Positions 1-8,599 of a stretch of 64,000 bases of DNA are shown here, piece after piece. The notes beneath the pieces were generated by a model. That model was given only the letters and a program-made list of their open reading frames with translations. It was not told the DNA's origin and made no database searches. The stretch lies in assembly GCF_002025255.2 (NCBI RefSeq), contig NZ_CP054587.1, forward strand, positions 992,001 through 1,056,000, in the 5' to 3' direction. Position numbers and translations under genes: made by a program. The stretch is from Halolamina sp. CBA1230 (GTDB lineage: Archaea > Halobacteriota > Halobacteria > Halobacteriales > Haloferacaceae). Each line of letters starts with the position of its first letter. Positions within the stretch are counted from its first letter, which is position 1.

Positions 1-44
1 CCAGTCCGTGGTGAGTTGATGCGGATCCAACACGAAGCCCGTGT

Positions 45-648
45 ATGACCGAGTCGGAGGTGATCGAGGAGCGCTACGGCGACGAACTCGACGAGGACAG
101 CGAGGAGTTCCTGGAGGTTGCCGTCGACGGCGCCGAGCGGATGAAGGCGATGATCGACGGGCTGCCGAGTTCTCCCGCGTCGAAACCCGCGCAACCCTCT
201 CGAACCGACCGATCTGGCGTCGGTGCTCGACGACGTGCGGACCGATCTCCAGCTCCGGATCGAGGAGACCGGCGCCGAGATCACCGCGGACGAGCTCCCG
301 ACCGTCGAAGGCGACGAGGGACAGCTCAGACAGGTGCTCCGGAACCTCGTCGAGAACGCGATCGAGTACAGCAGCGACGACTTCCCGGCGATCGAGATCA
401 CCGCCGAACGCGAGGGTGACCGATGGCGGATCGACGTGACCGACGACGGCGTGGGAATCGATCCCGACGATCAGGACCGGGTGTTCGAGGTGTTCCAGCG
501 GCTCCATGCCCGGAGCGAACACGACGGCACCGGGATCGGGCTGGCGCTCTGCAAGCGGAGCCTGGAGCGCCACGGCGGCGACATCTGGGTGGAGTCCGCA
601 GCTGGCGAGGGGGCGGCGTTCTCGTTCACGCTGCCGGCCGTTGAGTGA
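45..648 (+). pseudogene. Decayed sensor histidine kinase (C-terminal half, two frameshifts)
   Basis: Remnant of a haloarchaeal PAS/HisKA-type sensor kinase. The reading starts with the end of the dimerisation helix (RYGDELDEDSEEF, VDGAERMKAMIDG), continues in a second frame as EFSRVETR around 168-190, and finishes in a third frame as the ATPase domain. That domain keeps an N box (NLVENAIEYS, near 343), G1 (DDGVGIDPDD), F box and G2 (GTGIGLALCK). Restoring one base near 163-168 and one near 190 (cgc-g(g)c-aac) would rejoin the frames. The phospho-acceptor His segment that should precede the first helix is absent, and its frame has a stop at 12-14. The ATG at 45 overlaps the stop (46-48) of a possible upstream frame ending GELMRIQHEARV. 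Either a true pseudogene or sequencing errors; the missing His box favours a pseudogene. Confidence 0.75.
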
Positions 649-811
649 GGGCGCCCCCGAATCCCTCTAAAGACCTCGTTCCGCGCGACCGTGAGCGATG
701 GGAAAACGGCACTCCATCCGCGGAAGCGCACCGAACGCTACCACCTCAGCGTCGACGGTAACTGAACCTGCCAGTCAGGAACCTTTTCAGTAGCCATCGA
801 GAATAGCGCTC

Positions 812-2194
812 GTGCAAACAGTCCTTATAACCGTCGACTCACTTCGAGCGGACCATCTCGGACAGTACGGCTATGATCGGGATACGATGCCGGTGCTTGA
901 CGAACTTCTCGACGGGGGTACTCGGTTCGAAAACGCGTTCGCTAACGCACCCTACACCCGGATATCCGTTCCCTCCCTCCTCACTTCCGAGTATCTTGCC
1001 TACGACGACCTCGAGCGAACACCGACCATCGCGTCACGTCTCGAAGACGAGGATATCACTACAGCGGTTATCGGGACACAAACCGGTATCGGCCTCGTTG
1101 ATGGCGACTTCAATTTCGGCGAGACCATCGACCTCGGGCGGGATTCCTACCACGAGGAAGCGAACACGGAAACATCCGCGATGAAACGCGTACAGCAGGA
1201 ACTGAGCAGCCTGGCCGTCTCAGCTAGTGACTGGCTGCAGGCGAAAGGAGCGACGGGGGTGAACAAACGTCTCCGTGGGATCTATCGGACGTTCTTTGGT
1301 GGCATGGGGTTCAACCACCTTGGCTACACGAGCGCCGAGAAGGTCACGGATCGGGCTATCGAATGGGTGAACGAACACGCCTCCGAGCCGTTCTTCCTGT
1401 GGCTCCACTACATGGAAGCCCACCGTCCGTACGGTGTTCACGACGAGAACCCAGCGTATCTGGATCGACAGCTGTCCGAAGAGAGGATAAAACAGTTGAT
1501 GGAGTCGGCCGGCACAGCCCCTGAGCAGGTGGCTGAGGAGGAACGGCAGCTACTGATAGATCTCTACGACTCGGACGCACGCTACTGCTCGCGGCAGCTA
1601 TCGAGACTGTTCGATTCGTTTCGTTCGGCCGGTCTCTGGGACGACGCGAACATCGTCTTCACGAGCGATCACGGCGAAGAGTTCCGTGAACACGGGTCGT
1701 TCTTCCATCGGAACTACCCGTACGACGAGCTTACACACGTCCCCCTGATTACTCGAACACCCGATCAAGGAACACCCGATGACGTCTCCGAACAGCGTGA
1801 ACTGCTCGACGTCACGCCGACAGTATGTGACCTCCACGACATCTCACTCGAAGACGCCACCCTCTGTGGCCGATCGCTGTTTGACGAGAGCGAACGGGAG
1901 AGACTGTTCGCGCTCGGACAGCCGATCGGTGAACCATCTGCCGTCGCCGTTCGCACCGACAGGTGGAAGTACGTCCACTCCGCGGAGACCCGCCAGCTGT
2001 ACGACCTCCGGAGCGACCCCGAGGAACGGACGAACGTCGCATCAGAACACGCCGACGTCGCGGACGAACTCTACAACGCCATCCCGGAGCGCCTGCTCAC
2101 GCGCGACGTCGAGGCACCGCGGGCACCGGAAGATGAGGTCGATCGGGAGCATCTCGAAGCGCTCGGCTATATGGAAGTACGCGGGGACGAGTAG
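812..2194 (+). CDS. Sulfatase/alkaline-phosphatase-fold hydrolase or transferase
   Basis: A 460-residue protein of the sulfatase (alkaline phosphatase superfamily) fold. Metal ligands are visible in TVDSLRADHL (D9) and TSDHGEEFREHG (Asp-His near residue 290). The nucleophile region reads APYTRISVPSLLTS, so Thr49 sits where sulfatases have the Cys or Ser that becomes formylglycine. The CxPxR maturation motif is absent. This points to a Thr nucleophile as in phosphoethanolamine/phosphoglycerol transferases, or to another phosphoester or sulfate-ester substrate. There is no signal peptide. The start is GTG at 812, with a TATA-like cctttTcag about 27 bp upstream, consistent with leaderless transcription. 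The gene uses more A/T-ending codons than its neighbours and stands alone beside a pseudogene, so recent transfer or an accessory surface-glycan function is plausible. Confidence 0.8.
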   Translation: MQTVLITVDSLRADHLGQYGYDRDTMPVLDELLDGGTRFENAFANAPYTRISVPSLLTSEYLAYDDLERTPTIASRLEDEDITTAVIGTQTGIGLVDGDFNFGETIDLGRDSYHEEANTETSAMKRVQQELSSLAVSASDWLQAKGATGVNKRLRGIYRTFFGGMGFNHLGYTSAEKVTDRAIEWVNEHASEPFFLWLHYMEAHRPYGVHDENPAYLDRQLSEERIKQLMESAGTAPEQVAEEERQLLIDLYDSDARYCSRQLSRLFDSFRSAGLWDDANIVFTSDHGEEFREHGSFFHRNYPYDELTHVPLITRTPDQGTPDDVSEQRELLDVTPTVCDLHDISLEDATLCGRSLFDESERERLFALGQPIGEPSAVAVRTDRWKYVHSAETRQLYDLRSDPEERTNVASEHADVADELYNAIPERLLTRDVEAPRAPEDEVDREHLEALGYMEVRGDE

Positions 2195-2329
2195 GAAGCT
2201 GTAGCTGAACCTCCCGTCACGTCCCGGTTTCGAACGGCTCACAGCGGGTTCGCTCGGCTCGCCGTTACGACGAGCGCTTGGTGGAGTAGGTCATTCGACA
2301 TCCATCGACGACGGCCGTGAGACTGGTCC

Positions 2330-2338
2330 TTTATATAA
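2330..2338 (+). promoter_or_regulatory. TATA box of the CARF-like regulator gene
   Basis: The sequence tttatataa is a clean archaeal TATA box centred about 27 bp before the ATG at 2361. This is the spacing of a leaderless haloarchaeal transcript and favours the ATG at 2361 over the in-frame GTG at 2352. Confidence 0.7.
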
Positions 2339-2360
2339 ACACCGACCCGTTGTGCCCCGT

Positions 2361-3269
2361 ATGGGCACCCACATCGTCCCGGTCGGCTTCGACTACGACC
2401 GGCTGATCGCGCCGCTGATCCGCGACCAGTTCGACGTGGACCGGGTGGTGCTGCTCGAGGGCGCCGTCGGCAGCGAGGCCAACGTGGAGTACTCCCAGAA
2501 CCTCGCGGGCAAGCTCGAACAGGATTTCCGGAACCTGCTGGGCGCCGAGACCGAACGCGTCGCGCTTTCGGACGTGTACGACTACGACGCCGCGTTCGAG
2601 CGGGCGTACGACCTGATCAACGCCCACCTCGACTCGGGCAGCGAGGTCTGGGTCAACATCTCCTCGATGCCCCGGCCCGTCAGCTTCGCCTTCGCCACCG
2701 CAGCCCACTCGATCACGCTCGAACGCCAGGAAGACCGCCACCGCATCCACACGTACTACACCGCCCCCGAGAAATACCTCGAGACCGAGATGGCCGAGGA
2801 GCTACGGGACACCCGCGACCTGCTCGCGGCGGTTCGCGAGGGCGACGGCGCGGACGACGGGGAGATCGCCGACCGGCTGGAGAGCATCGAGGGGCTGCTC
2901 TCGGAGTTCGACGAGCGGGGGACGACGATCGGTGCCAAGCGCATCGGCGACAACCACATCGTCGAACTCCCGGTGGCGGCCTTCTCCAACGTCGAGCCGT
3001 TCGAGGAGGTGATCCTGTTCACGCTGGGCGAACACGGCGAGTTCGAGAGCGTGAGCGAGCTCGCGGAGACGCTCGCCGCCGACATGGGCGAGGAGTACAC
3101 CGACAGCTTCCGGTCGAAGGTGATCTACAACGTCGACCGGCTCGGCCCCGGCGGGAAAGCGTACGTCGAACAGGAGGAACACGGCAACTCCCACCGTACG
3201 TCGCTCTCCCGCATCGGCGAGCTCTGGGTGCGGGCCCACGCCGACGACGAGCCCGCGGCGCTCTCCTAG
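2361..3269 (+). CDS. CARF-like / winged-helix transcriptional regulator (DUF6293, HFX_2341 family)
   Basis: A 302-residue cytoplasmic protein. The N-terminal half (about 1-130: HIVPVGFDYDRLIAPLI, DVDRVVLLEG, VWVNISSMPRP) has the alternating strand-helix pattern and the NISSMPRP loop seen in CARF-like Rossmann domains of the haloarchaeal HFX_2341 group. An acidic helical linker follows. The C-terminal third (about 205-300) looks like a winged helix: VILFTLGEHGEFESVSELAE, then FRSKVIYNVDRL. The family is annotated as transcriptional regulators; the ligand is unknown. A TATA box sits 27 bp before the ATG. The 3' end overlaps the convergent subtilase-like gene through a shared ctag. No CRISPR or cas gene lies in the window, so a CRISPR role is not implied. 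Confidence 0.75.
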   Translation: MGTHIVPVGFDYDRLIAPLIRDQFDVDRVVLLEGAVGSEANVEYSQNLAGKLEQDFRNLLGAETERVALSDVYDYDAAFERAYDLINAHLDSGSEVWVNISSMPRPVSFAFATAAHSITLERQEDRHRIHTYYTAPEKYLETEMAEELRDTRDLLAAVREGDGADDGEIADRLESIEGLLSEFDERGTTIGAKRIGDNHIVELPVAAFSNVEPFEEVILFTLGEHGEFESVSELAETLAADMGEEYTDSFRSKVIYNVDRLGPGGKAYVEQEEHGNSHRTSLSRIGELWVRAHADDEPAALS

Positions 3270-4621
3270 TCGGTCCCGTTGTACCAGTCGAGCTCGTCCT
3301 CGTCGATCTCGTCGGTCGTCGAGACCGCCTCGACCGCGCCAGCGGCGTCGAGGTAGAGCCGCCCCTCGTCCCGGACCGCCGTCTCCCGGAACACGCGCTG
3401 GGCTTCGGCGGGCGAGAGGCTCTCGTTCTCCGCGAGCATCAGCGTGAGCGTGCCAGCCACGAGCGGCGCCGCCGCGGAGCTGCCGTACAGCTCCCCCGCC
3501 GCGCTCGTGTCGACGGCGTCCGGCGCCGAGATGTCGAGCCCCTGGCCGGTGGAGCTGTACGGCCGCGGCTCGCCGGTCACCGCGTCGACGGCGCCGACCG
3601 CGATCACCCCCTCGGCGGTCGCGGGCGCGACCATCCCGCCGACGTCGCTGCTGACACCGAGCTCGTGGCCGGAGGCGAACAGCTCGACGGGGGTGTCGCT
3701 GGCGTTGGGGCCGCCGCGCACGGCGACGTAGTACCGTCCCGCGGGGACGGTGGTGTCGATCGCTTCGGTGTGGCTGTCGTTCCCGGTGGTGTTCACCGCC
3801 GACTTGGCGATCAGCGGGTCGTCGCCGTCCTCGGCGCGGTAGAGGAACAGGTCGTAGTCGGCGTCACCCTGCCAGTAGAGCCGGAGCGAGACGCGACCGG
3901 CGATCTCCCCCTCGCCGAGCGTGTTGTACCGGGTGTCGTTCTCGAACGCGAGCCAGCCCTCGTTCCCGGTGCCGGACCAGTGGCGCTCGCCGTAGTTGCC
4001 CGCCGACGTGACGAACGCGGTGTCGTTGTCGGCCGCGGCGGCGGCGGCGCGGTTCAGCCGTGCCATCCCGTCGGCGGTCGTGGGGAAGTAGCTCCCGGCG
4101 TCGACGACCACGTCGACCTCGCGCTCGCGCAGCCACGAGATGGCGCGTTCGTAATCCTTCGGGCCGCCGTCGAGGCCGATCCCCGCGAGGTACAGCTCCG
4201 CTCTCGGCGCGGTCCGGGCCACGATCTCGGCGACGGCAGTGTCGTGCGTGCTGTCGACGGCCCAGCCGGGCGACCTGTCCACGAACGTCCGGGTGCCCGC
4301 GACCGCGTCGCTGATCCGTTCGTTGCCGGGGGAGAACTGGCTGCCGACGATCCCGACACGGACGTCCTCACCCGTGACGCCGACGTCGTGGACCGCGCCG
4401 AACCCCGACAGCGTGTCCGGGGCGTCCCGCCCCGCGTCCGGGCCGTTCCGCTCAGCGTCCGGGCTGGGCGACGACGGGGCGGTCGGCGGCGCGATCGAGA
4501 ACGCGTCGTCAGGCGGGCCACGCACGAGCTGTTGGCTGCTCGATCCGACAGGCGCGGCGAAGGAGACGCTGCTGACGACGACGACGACGACGAACAGCGT
4601 CGCCGCCGTCTCGATCCTCAT
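3266..4621 (-). CDS. Subtilase-fold (S8) secreted protein lacking the catalytic Asp
   Basis: A 451-residue protein with an N-terminal hydrophobic segment (TAATLFVVVVVVSSVSFAAP) that is a Sec-type signal or anchor. The body is subtilase-like. The His segment is HDTAVAEIVARTAP, the oxyanion Asn lies in FVTSAGNYG, and the Ser lies in YGSSAAAPLVAG. The strand that should carry the catalytic Asp (usual pattern V-x-V-I-D-S/T-G) reads VRVGIVGSQFSP, with Gly at the Asp position. A middle insertion (about 205-320: RLYWQGDADYDLFLYR to GRYYVAVRGG) resembles the pre-peptidase-C-like beta-sandwich found in secreted peptidases. It is probably a catalytically weakened or binding-only subtilase at the cell surface, unless another Asp substitutes. 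It follows the membrane HTH gene on the same strand. Confidence 0.8.
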   Translation of the reverse strand: MRIETAATLFVVVVVVSSVSFAAPVGSSSQQLVRGPPDDAFSIAPPTAPSSPSPDAERNGPDAGRDAPDTLSGFGAVHDVGVTGEDVRVGIVGSQFSPGNERISDAVAGTRTFVDRSPGWAVDSTHDTAVAEIVARTAPRAELYLAGIGLDGGPKDYERAISWLREREVDVVVDAGSYFPTTADGMARLNRAAAAAADNDTAFVTSAGNYGERHWSGTGNEGWLAFENDTRYNTLGEGEIAGRVSLRLYWQGDADYDLFLYRAEDGDDPLIAKSAVNTTGNDSHTEAIDTTVPAGRYYVAVRGGPNASDTPVELFASGHELGVSSDVGGMVAPATAEGVIAVGAVDAVTGEPRPYSSTGQGLDISAPDAVDTSAAGELYGSSAAAPLVAGTLTLMLAENESLSPAEAQRVFRETAVRDEGRLYLDAAGAVEAVSTTDEIDEDELDWYNGTD

Positions 4622-4646
4622 ACCGTCACCTCCGGGGGGTGGTTCA

Positions 4647-5252
4647 TCAGTCCGTTCGGCTGTACTGGAGGGCGACCGCGGCGAGGGCGACCAGCCCGCC
4701 GGCGAGGAACAGCGCCGCCGGCGGCACGGTTCCGAACAGTGCGCTCGAACCCACCGAGTCGGCGACCCGCGGGCCAGCGGGGCCGCTGATCCCGCCGCCG
4801 CCGACGTTGACCGTCCAGTGGACCAGCAGGCTGCCCGCGATCACCGCGGCCGCGGCGCCGACGTACCGGCGGAGCGACTCGAGCAGCCCAGCACGCTCGG
4901 CCTCGTTGCCCACACAGACTACGAGCGAGTCGTCGACTGGCGCGTACACCTTCATCTCGCGCCCCTTCACGGAGTAGCGCGTCTCGGTGACCTCGACCAG
5001 ATCCGCCTCCTGGAGGTTGCTGAGGTGGTGGCGGACGTTCTGGAGCGACGTGTCGACCGCGTCGGCGAGCTCCGAGGCCGTCCGGGGCTCCTCGTGGAGC
5101 GCCGTCAGCAGCGACCTGGCGGTCTCGGAGGAGAGCGACCCGATCAGGGGTTCGACCTCCTCGTCGTCGAGCCACAGCAGCCGGGTGCCCCCCTCGTCGT
5201 CCGCCCCATCGGCGGTGACGGCGTCGGATTCGGACGGCAACAGACCGGACAT
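4647..5252 (-). CDS. ArsR-like winged-helix protein with C-terminal membrane segments
   Basis: A 201-residue protein. Residues about 30-115 form an ArsR/HTH_20-type winged helix: LSSETARSLLTALHEEPRTASELADAVDTSLQNVRHHL, then a wing (VEVTETRYSVKGREMKVYAP). The C-terminal third has two hydrophobic helices (VGAAAAVIAGSLLVHW; AALFLAGGLVALAAVAL), so the DNA-binding domain is tethered to the membrane. The ATG at 5252 was chosen because a TATA-like tttagtt lies about 27-29 bp upstream on this strand. An in-frame ATG at 5267 and TTG at 5276 are alternatives. It lies 57 bp after the TgpA-type gene and 25 bp before the subtilase-like gene. The domain order suggests a membrane-anchored regulator of the neighbouring surface-protein genes; that role is inferred. 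Confidence 0.75.
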   Translation of the reverse strand: MSGLLPSESDAVTADGADDEGGTRLLWLDDEEVEPLIGSLSSETARSLLTALHEEPRTASELADAVDTSLQNVRHHLSNLQEADLVEVTETRYSVKGREMKVYAPVDDSLVVCVGNEAERAGLLESLRRYVGAAAAVIAGSLLVHWTVNVGGGGISGPAGPRVADSVGSSALFGTVPPAALFLAGGLVALAAVALQYSRTD

Positions 5253-5309
5253 GAGTATGCGTACCATATCCAGCAACTAAACCCTTCGGAAACGACAAGA
5301 ACCGCCGGG

Positions 5310-7538
5310 TCAGCGCGACCGGCGGAACCGGCCCAGCACCGGCGTGCGCTCCGCGACGAGCGTGTCGGCCGTCTCGACGGCCTCGTCTGCGTCGGATTCT
5401 GTCGCGTCGCCGCCGTACCGGGCCCGCTCGTACAGCGCCGCGACGCGGTGGACCCGCGTGTCGGTCACGCCGACCCGGTCGAGGTAGTCGTCGACGGTCT
5501 CGCCCGGCCGGCGCGGTCGATACCGGACGCCGAGCAGCGTCTCGATCCGGTCGTACGCCCGCTCGACGTCGGCGACGGGCGCGTCGCGTGGCTGGTAGCG
5601 CAGCCAGACGAACCGGTACAGCCGGTCGTCGAGCCCGAACCGCCGGCCGGCTGCCACCCCGCCGATCAGGAGCACGAGCCCGTACCCGACCTCCTCGGGC
5701 GTGGGCAGCGTCGGGTCGTCCGAACGCTCCCCGTCGGCCCCGCCGGTGAAGTTCCCGACGGTCCCGTTCGGCGCGTCCCGTCCGGGTCGGAGGGCGTCCT
5801 CGAGGTTAGCCGTCACCGTCACCGCGTCGACCGTCTCGTTCGCCGTCGCGTCGGTGGCCGTCTCGGTCGGGGTCGGCGTCCACTCCCCCTCGCCGGTGCG
5901 GTTCGTGTCGACGCCCGACTCGCCGGCCTCGCGGGCCTGCTCGATCCGCTGCTCGGCGGCCGCCTCGCGGGCCGCACCCGGCGTCGGGTCGAACCGGACC
6001 CAGCCGACGTCGGGGAAGTACACCTCGACCCACGCGTGGGCGTTGAGGCCGCGGACGACCCACTCGTCCTCCGCGACGCGCTCGCCGGGAGTGTACCCCG
6101 TCGCCATCCGGGCCGGGATCCCCTGGGTGCGGAGCATCACCGCCATCGTCGTCGCGTAGTAGGTGCAGTAGCCGGCCTCCATCTCGAACAGGAACGCGTC
6201 GGCGACGCTGCCCCGCGGCCGCTCGACGTTCAGCGAGTACTCCTTGCTACGCTCGAGGTACTGCTCGACGGCGAGTGCGGTCGCGTAGGGGGTCGACGCG
6301 TTCGCGCGGTCCGCGACCGTCGCCGCACGCTCGCCAACGCGGTCGGGCGTGCTCTCGGGCAACGCGAGGTAGCGCTGCTCGACCGCGTCGGGGTAGTCGG
6401 TGCCCGCTTCCCGGAGGTCGTCGACGGTGTACCCCGGGCGCTGGCTGACGACGGTGTAGGACTCGCCATCGGCGATGGGCGCCGCGGCGCGGAGGCCGTC
6501 CTCGGACGTGACCTGTGTCGCGCGCTGGACGTTCCCCTCGACGGAGACGGGTTTCCAGGCCGCGGGCATGGAGTTCAGCGTCGTCTCGGCGGTGACCGTC
6601 TGCTCGACTTCGATGCTCGGCCCCGGCGGCGGGTCGAGCTCGCCGTCGTAGCTACGCGTCTCGCCGCTGCGGACCCACGAGCCGCCGGTGTAGCGGTCGT
6701 AGGAGCCGACCCGCCAGTACGCCTGGCGTTCGGACTCGACCGTGAAGCGCACCTCGGGCGAGAGCCGGATCGCGCCCACGATACCGACGGTGTCGGCGTT
6801 GTCGACGACGTTCCCCTCGACCGTCGGCGCCGCGGCGCCGCCGAGGACGGGACCGCCGGCGCCGCCGGGGACCAACGACACCGTCGAGGAGAGCACGATC
6901 ATGACCGTGACGACCAGCACCACCGTGTCCCAGTGGGCCGCGATCGCCCGCCGGGGCGTGAGCTCGCCGAACCCCACTGCGATCGCCGCGCCGACGACGC
7001 CCGTGAGCGTGGTGAGGAAGCCGGCGTCGCCCGTGAGCACGAACATGCCGAGCGCGCTCCCGCCGACAGCGGCGCTCAGCGGGTACTCCCCGCGGAGCGC
7101 GAGCAGCCACGAGCCCAGCAGCGGCGCGGGCACCATCGCGAGCGCCCAGATCTCGGCCTGAACCAGCCTGAACACCGAGAGCCCGCTGAGCAGCGCCGCG
7201 AGATCCGTGAACACGGCGCCGACGTCGATCAGCGCCCGCTGGCTCGCGGGGATCGAGAAGTAGTACAGCGACATCCCGCCGACCAGCACCGCTCCCGTGC
7301 CCAGCAGCGCCGTCCGGGCGTCGACCCGGGCGGCGAGCACCGCGCCGACGGCGAGCACGACGCCGACCTCGAGGTACAGCGCTCCCGTTCCGCCGACCAC
7401 GTCGGTGACGTGGACCAGCACCCGCAGGTACGACGCCGTGAGCAGCGCGATCCCGAGCATCCCAGGGGTGACGATCGCGTCCCGGAGCGACCACTCCGAG
7501 TCGCTCACGGGTCGTGACCGGCCGGGTGCGGTCGTCAC
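5310..7538 (-). CDS. TgpA-type membrane transglutaminase-like protein
   Basis: A 742-residue membrane protein. The N-terminal third holds several membrane helices (DUF3488-like). A long extracytoplasmic part contains a transglutaminase-like core with an intact triad: Cys in AGYCTYYATT, His in GLNAHAWVEVYFP and Asp in WVRFDPTPG. A linker rich in Thr/Glu precedes one more membrane helix and a DUF4129-like cytoplasmic tail (ERAYDRIETLLGVRYRPRRPGETVDDYLDRVG). Related bacterial proteins are always found with MoxR and DUF58 partners, as here. The gene overlaps the DUF58 gene by 4 bp (ATGA), implying translational coupling. The substrate is unknown; the position of the triad suggests modification or cleavage of cell-surface proteins. 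Confidence 0.88.
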   Translation of the reverse strand: MTTAPGRSRPVSDSEWSLRDAIVTPGMLGIALLTASYLRVLVHVTDVVGGTGALYLEVGVVLAVGAVLAARVDARTALLGTGAVLVGGMSLYYFSIPASQRALIDVGAVFTDLAALLSGLSVFRLVQAEIWALAMVPAPLLGSWLLALRGEYPLSAAVGGSALGMFVLTGDAGFLTTLTGVVGAAIAVGFGELTPRRAIAAHWDTVVLVVTVMIVLSSTVSLVPGGAGGPVLGGAAAPTVEGNVVDNADTVGIVGAIRLSPEVRFTVESERQAYWRVGSYDRYTGGSWVRSGETRSYDGELDPPPGPSIEVEQTVTAETTLNSMPAAWKPVSVEGNVQRATQVTSEDGLRAAAPIADGESYTVVSQRPGYTVDDLREAGTDYPDAVEQRYLALPESTPDRVGERAATVADRANASTPYATALAVEQYLERSKEYSLNVERPRGSVADAFLFEMEAGYCTYYATTMAVMLRTQGIPARMATGYTPGERVAEDEWVVRGLNAHAWVEVYFPDVGWVRFDPTPGAAREAAAEQRIEQAREAGESGVDTNRTGEGEWTPTPTETATDATANETVDAVTVTANLEDALRPGRDAPNGTVGNFTGGADGERSDDPTLPTPEEVGYGLVLLIGGVAAGRRFGLDDRLYRFVWLRYQPRDAPVADVERAYDRIETLLGVRYRPRRPGETVDDYLDRVGVTDTRVHRVAALYERARYGGDATESDADEAVETADTLVAERTPVLGRFRRSR

Positions 7539-8599
7539 GCCTCCACCTCCGTCGCCGGGGCTGTGTCAGCCGCTGTCCGGTCGTCGACCATCGCCGAGAA
7601 CTCGTGTCGCCGGCCGCGCACGTCGACGGTCGCGTCGTTCGCGTGGCCCTTGATCACCACGTCGGCGTCGGGGTCGGCTATCGGCCCGGACTCGATCACC
7701 GCGAGCGTGCGAAGCATCGCCGCCTGCCCGCCGTACTCGGGGCCGACCCGGAGCTCCCCCCGCGGGAGCGAGAGTTCGACGGGGACGCCGTCGCCGACCA
7801 ACGAGAGCACCACGCTCGCGGTCGCCTCGGCCATCGCATCCGCCCCGTCGGCGTTGGCGCCGGCGGCGACCGTGACCGACTCCACGTCGGTCTCGGCGGC
7901 GAACTCCGTGACGACCAGCTCGTCCCGTTTGGCCGTCGTCTTCCAGTGGATGTCCCGCAGCGGGTCGCCGGGGACGTACTCCCGGAGCTCCTCGAACTCC
8001 CCGCGGCGGTCGGTGCGACTGTACTCCTGGAGCCGTCCCAGCGAGCGCCGGCCGACGGCGCCGAGCCGTCGGACCCGCGGGAACACGAGGGTCGTCTCCG
8101 TTCCCCGAAGCTCGGTCTCCCGTGCGTGGAGGCCGAACGCGTCGGTCGCGACGACCGTCACCGGGCCGAGGCTGTGCTCGCCCCGTTCCCGGTACTGGAG
8201 CTCGTAGCGGATCGGCGCCGCGCCGACCGTCGTCTCGACGGTGAGTTCGGCGTCGCCGTCGACGTGCTCGCGGACGGTGCCGTCGTCGCGTTCGGCCGGC
8301 CGGAGCCCCGCACCCACGCGCTCGGTCACGTCGGCGAGGAACGGGCGGGCGATCGACTCGCCGTCGCGCCGGCGGAAGGAGAGCTCGACCGTCCGGGTCT
8401 CCCCGACGTGGGCGTTCCCCGGCGGCGTGCGGTCGAGCGCGACGTCGGGAACGTAGCGGACCTGAAGGTAGCCGGCGGCCAGCGCGACGGCTGCGGGGGC
8501 GACGACCGCGTTGAGCGAGCGGGCGCCGAACGCCGCCGCGAGCAGCACTGCCACCCCAGCGATGCCGGCGACGGCGCGGCCTCGGCGCGTGAGCATCAC
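7535..8599 (-). CDS. DUF58 domain protein
   Basis: A 354-residue protein with two N-terminal membrane helices (AVAGIAGVAVLLAAAFGA; AAVALAAGYLQV). It then has a beta-rich region and the DUF58 signature FEELREYVPGDPLRDIHWKT followed by AKRDELVVTEFAAETD near residues 205-240. DUF58 proteins have a VWA-like fold and act with MoxR AAA ATPases; the molecular role is not established. It is the middle gene of a MoxR-DUF58-TgpA operon and overlaps both neighbours by 4 bp. Confidence 0.88.
   Translation of the reverse strand: MMLTRRGRAVAGIAGVAVLLAAAFGARSLNAVVAPAAVALAAGYLQVRYVPDVALDRTPPGNAHVGETRTVELSFRRRDGESIARPFLADVTERVGAGLRPAERDDGTVREHVDGDAELTVETTVGAAPIRYELQYRERGEHSLGPVTVVATDAFGLHARETELRGTETTLVFPRVRRLGAVGRRSLGRLQEYSRTDRRGEFEELREYVPGDPLRDIHWKTTAKRDELVVTEFAAETDVESVTVAAGANADGADAMAEATASVVLSLVGDGVPVELSLPRGELRVGPEYGGQAAMLRTLAVIESGPIADPDADVVIKGHANDATVDVRGRRHEFSAMVDDRTAADTAPATEVEA

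Noticed and set aside
2361-3269. CRISPR-associated regulator
   Set aside because: CARF-like domain alone is not evidence; there is no array and no cas gene in the window.
4239-7517. Very long plus-strand open frame (1092 codons)
   Set aside because: It runs antisense to the TgpA and subtilase-like genes, which have clear families. Its translation is Arg/Gly/Pro-rich without motifs. Long antisense frames are expected in DNA this rich in GC.
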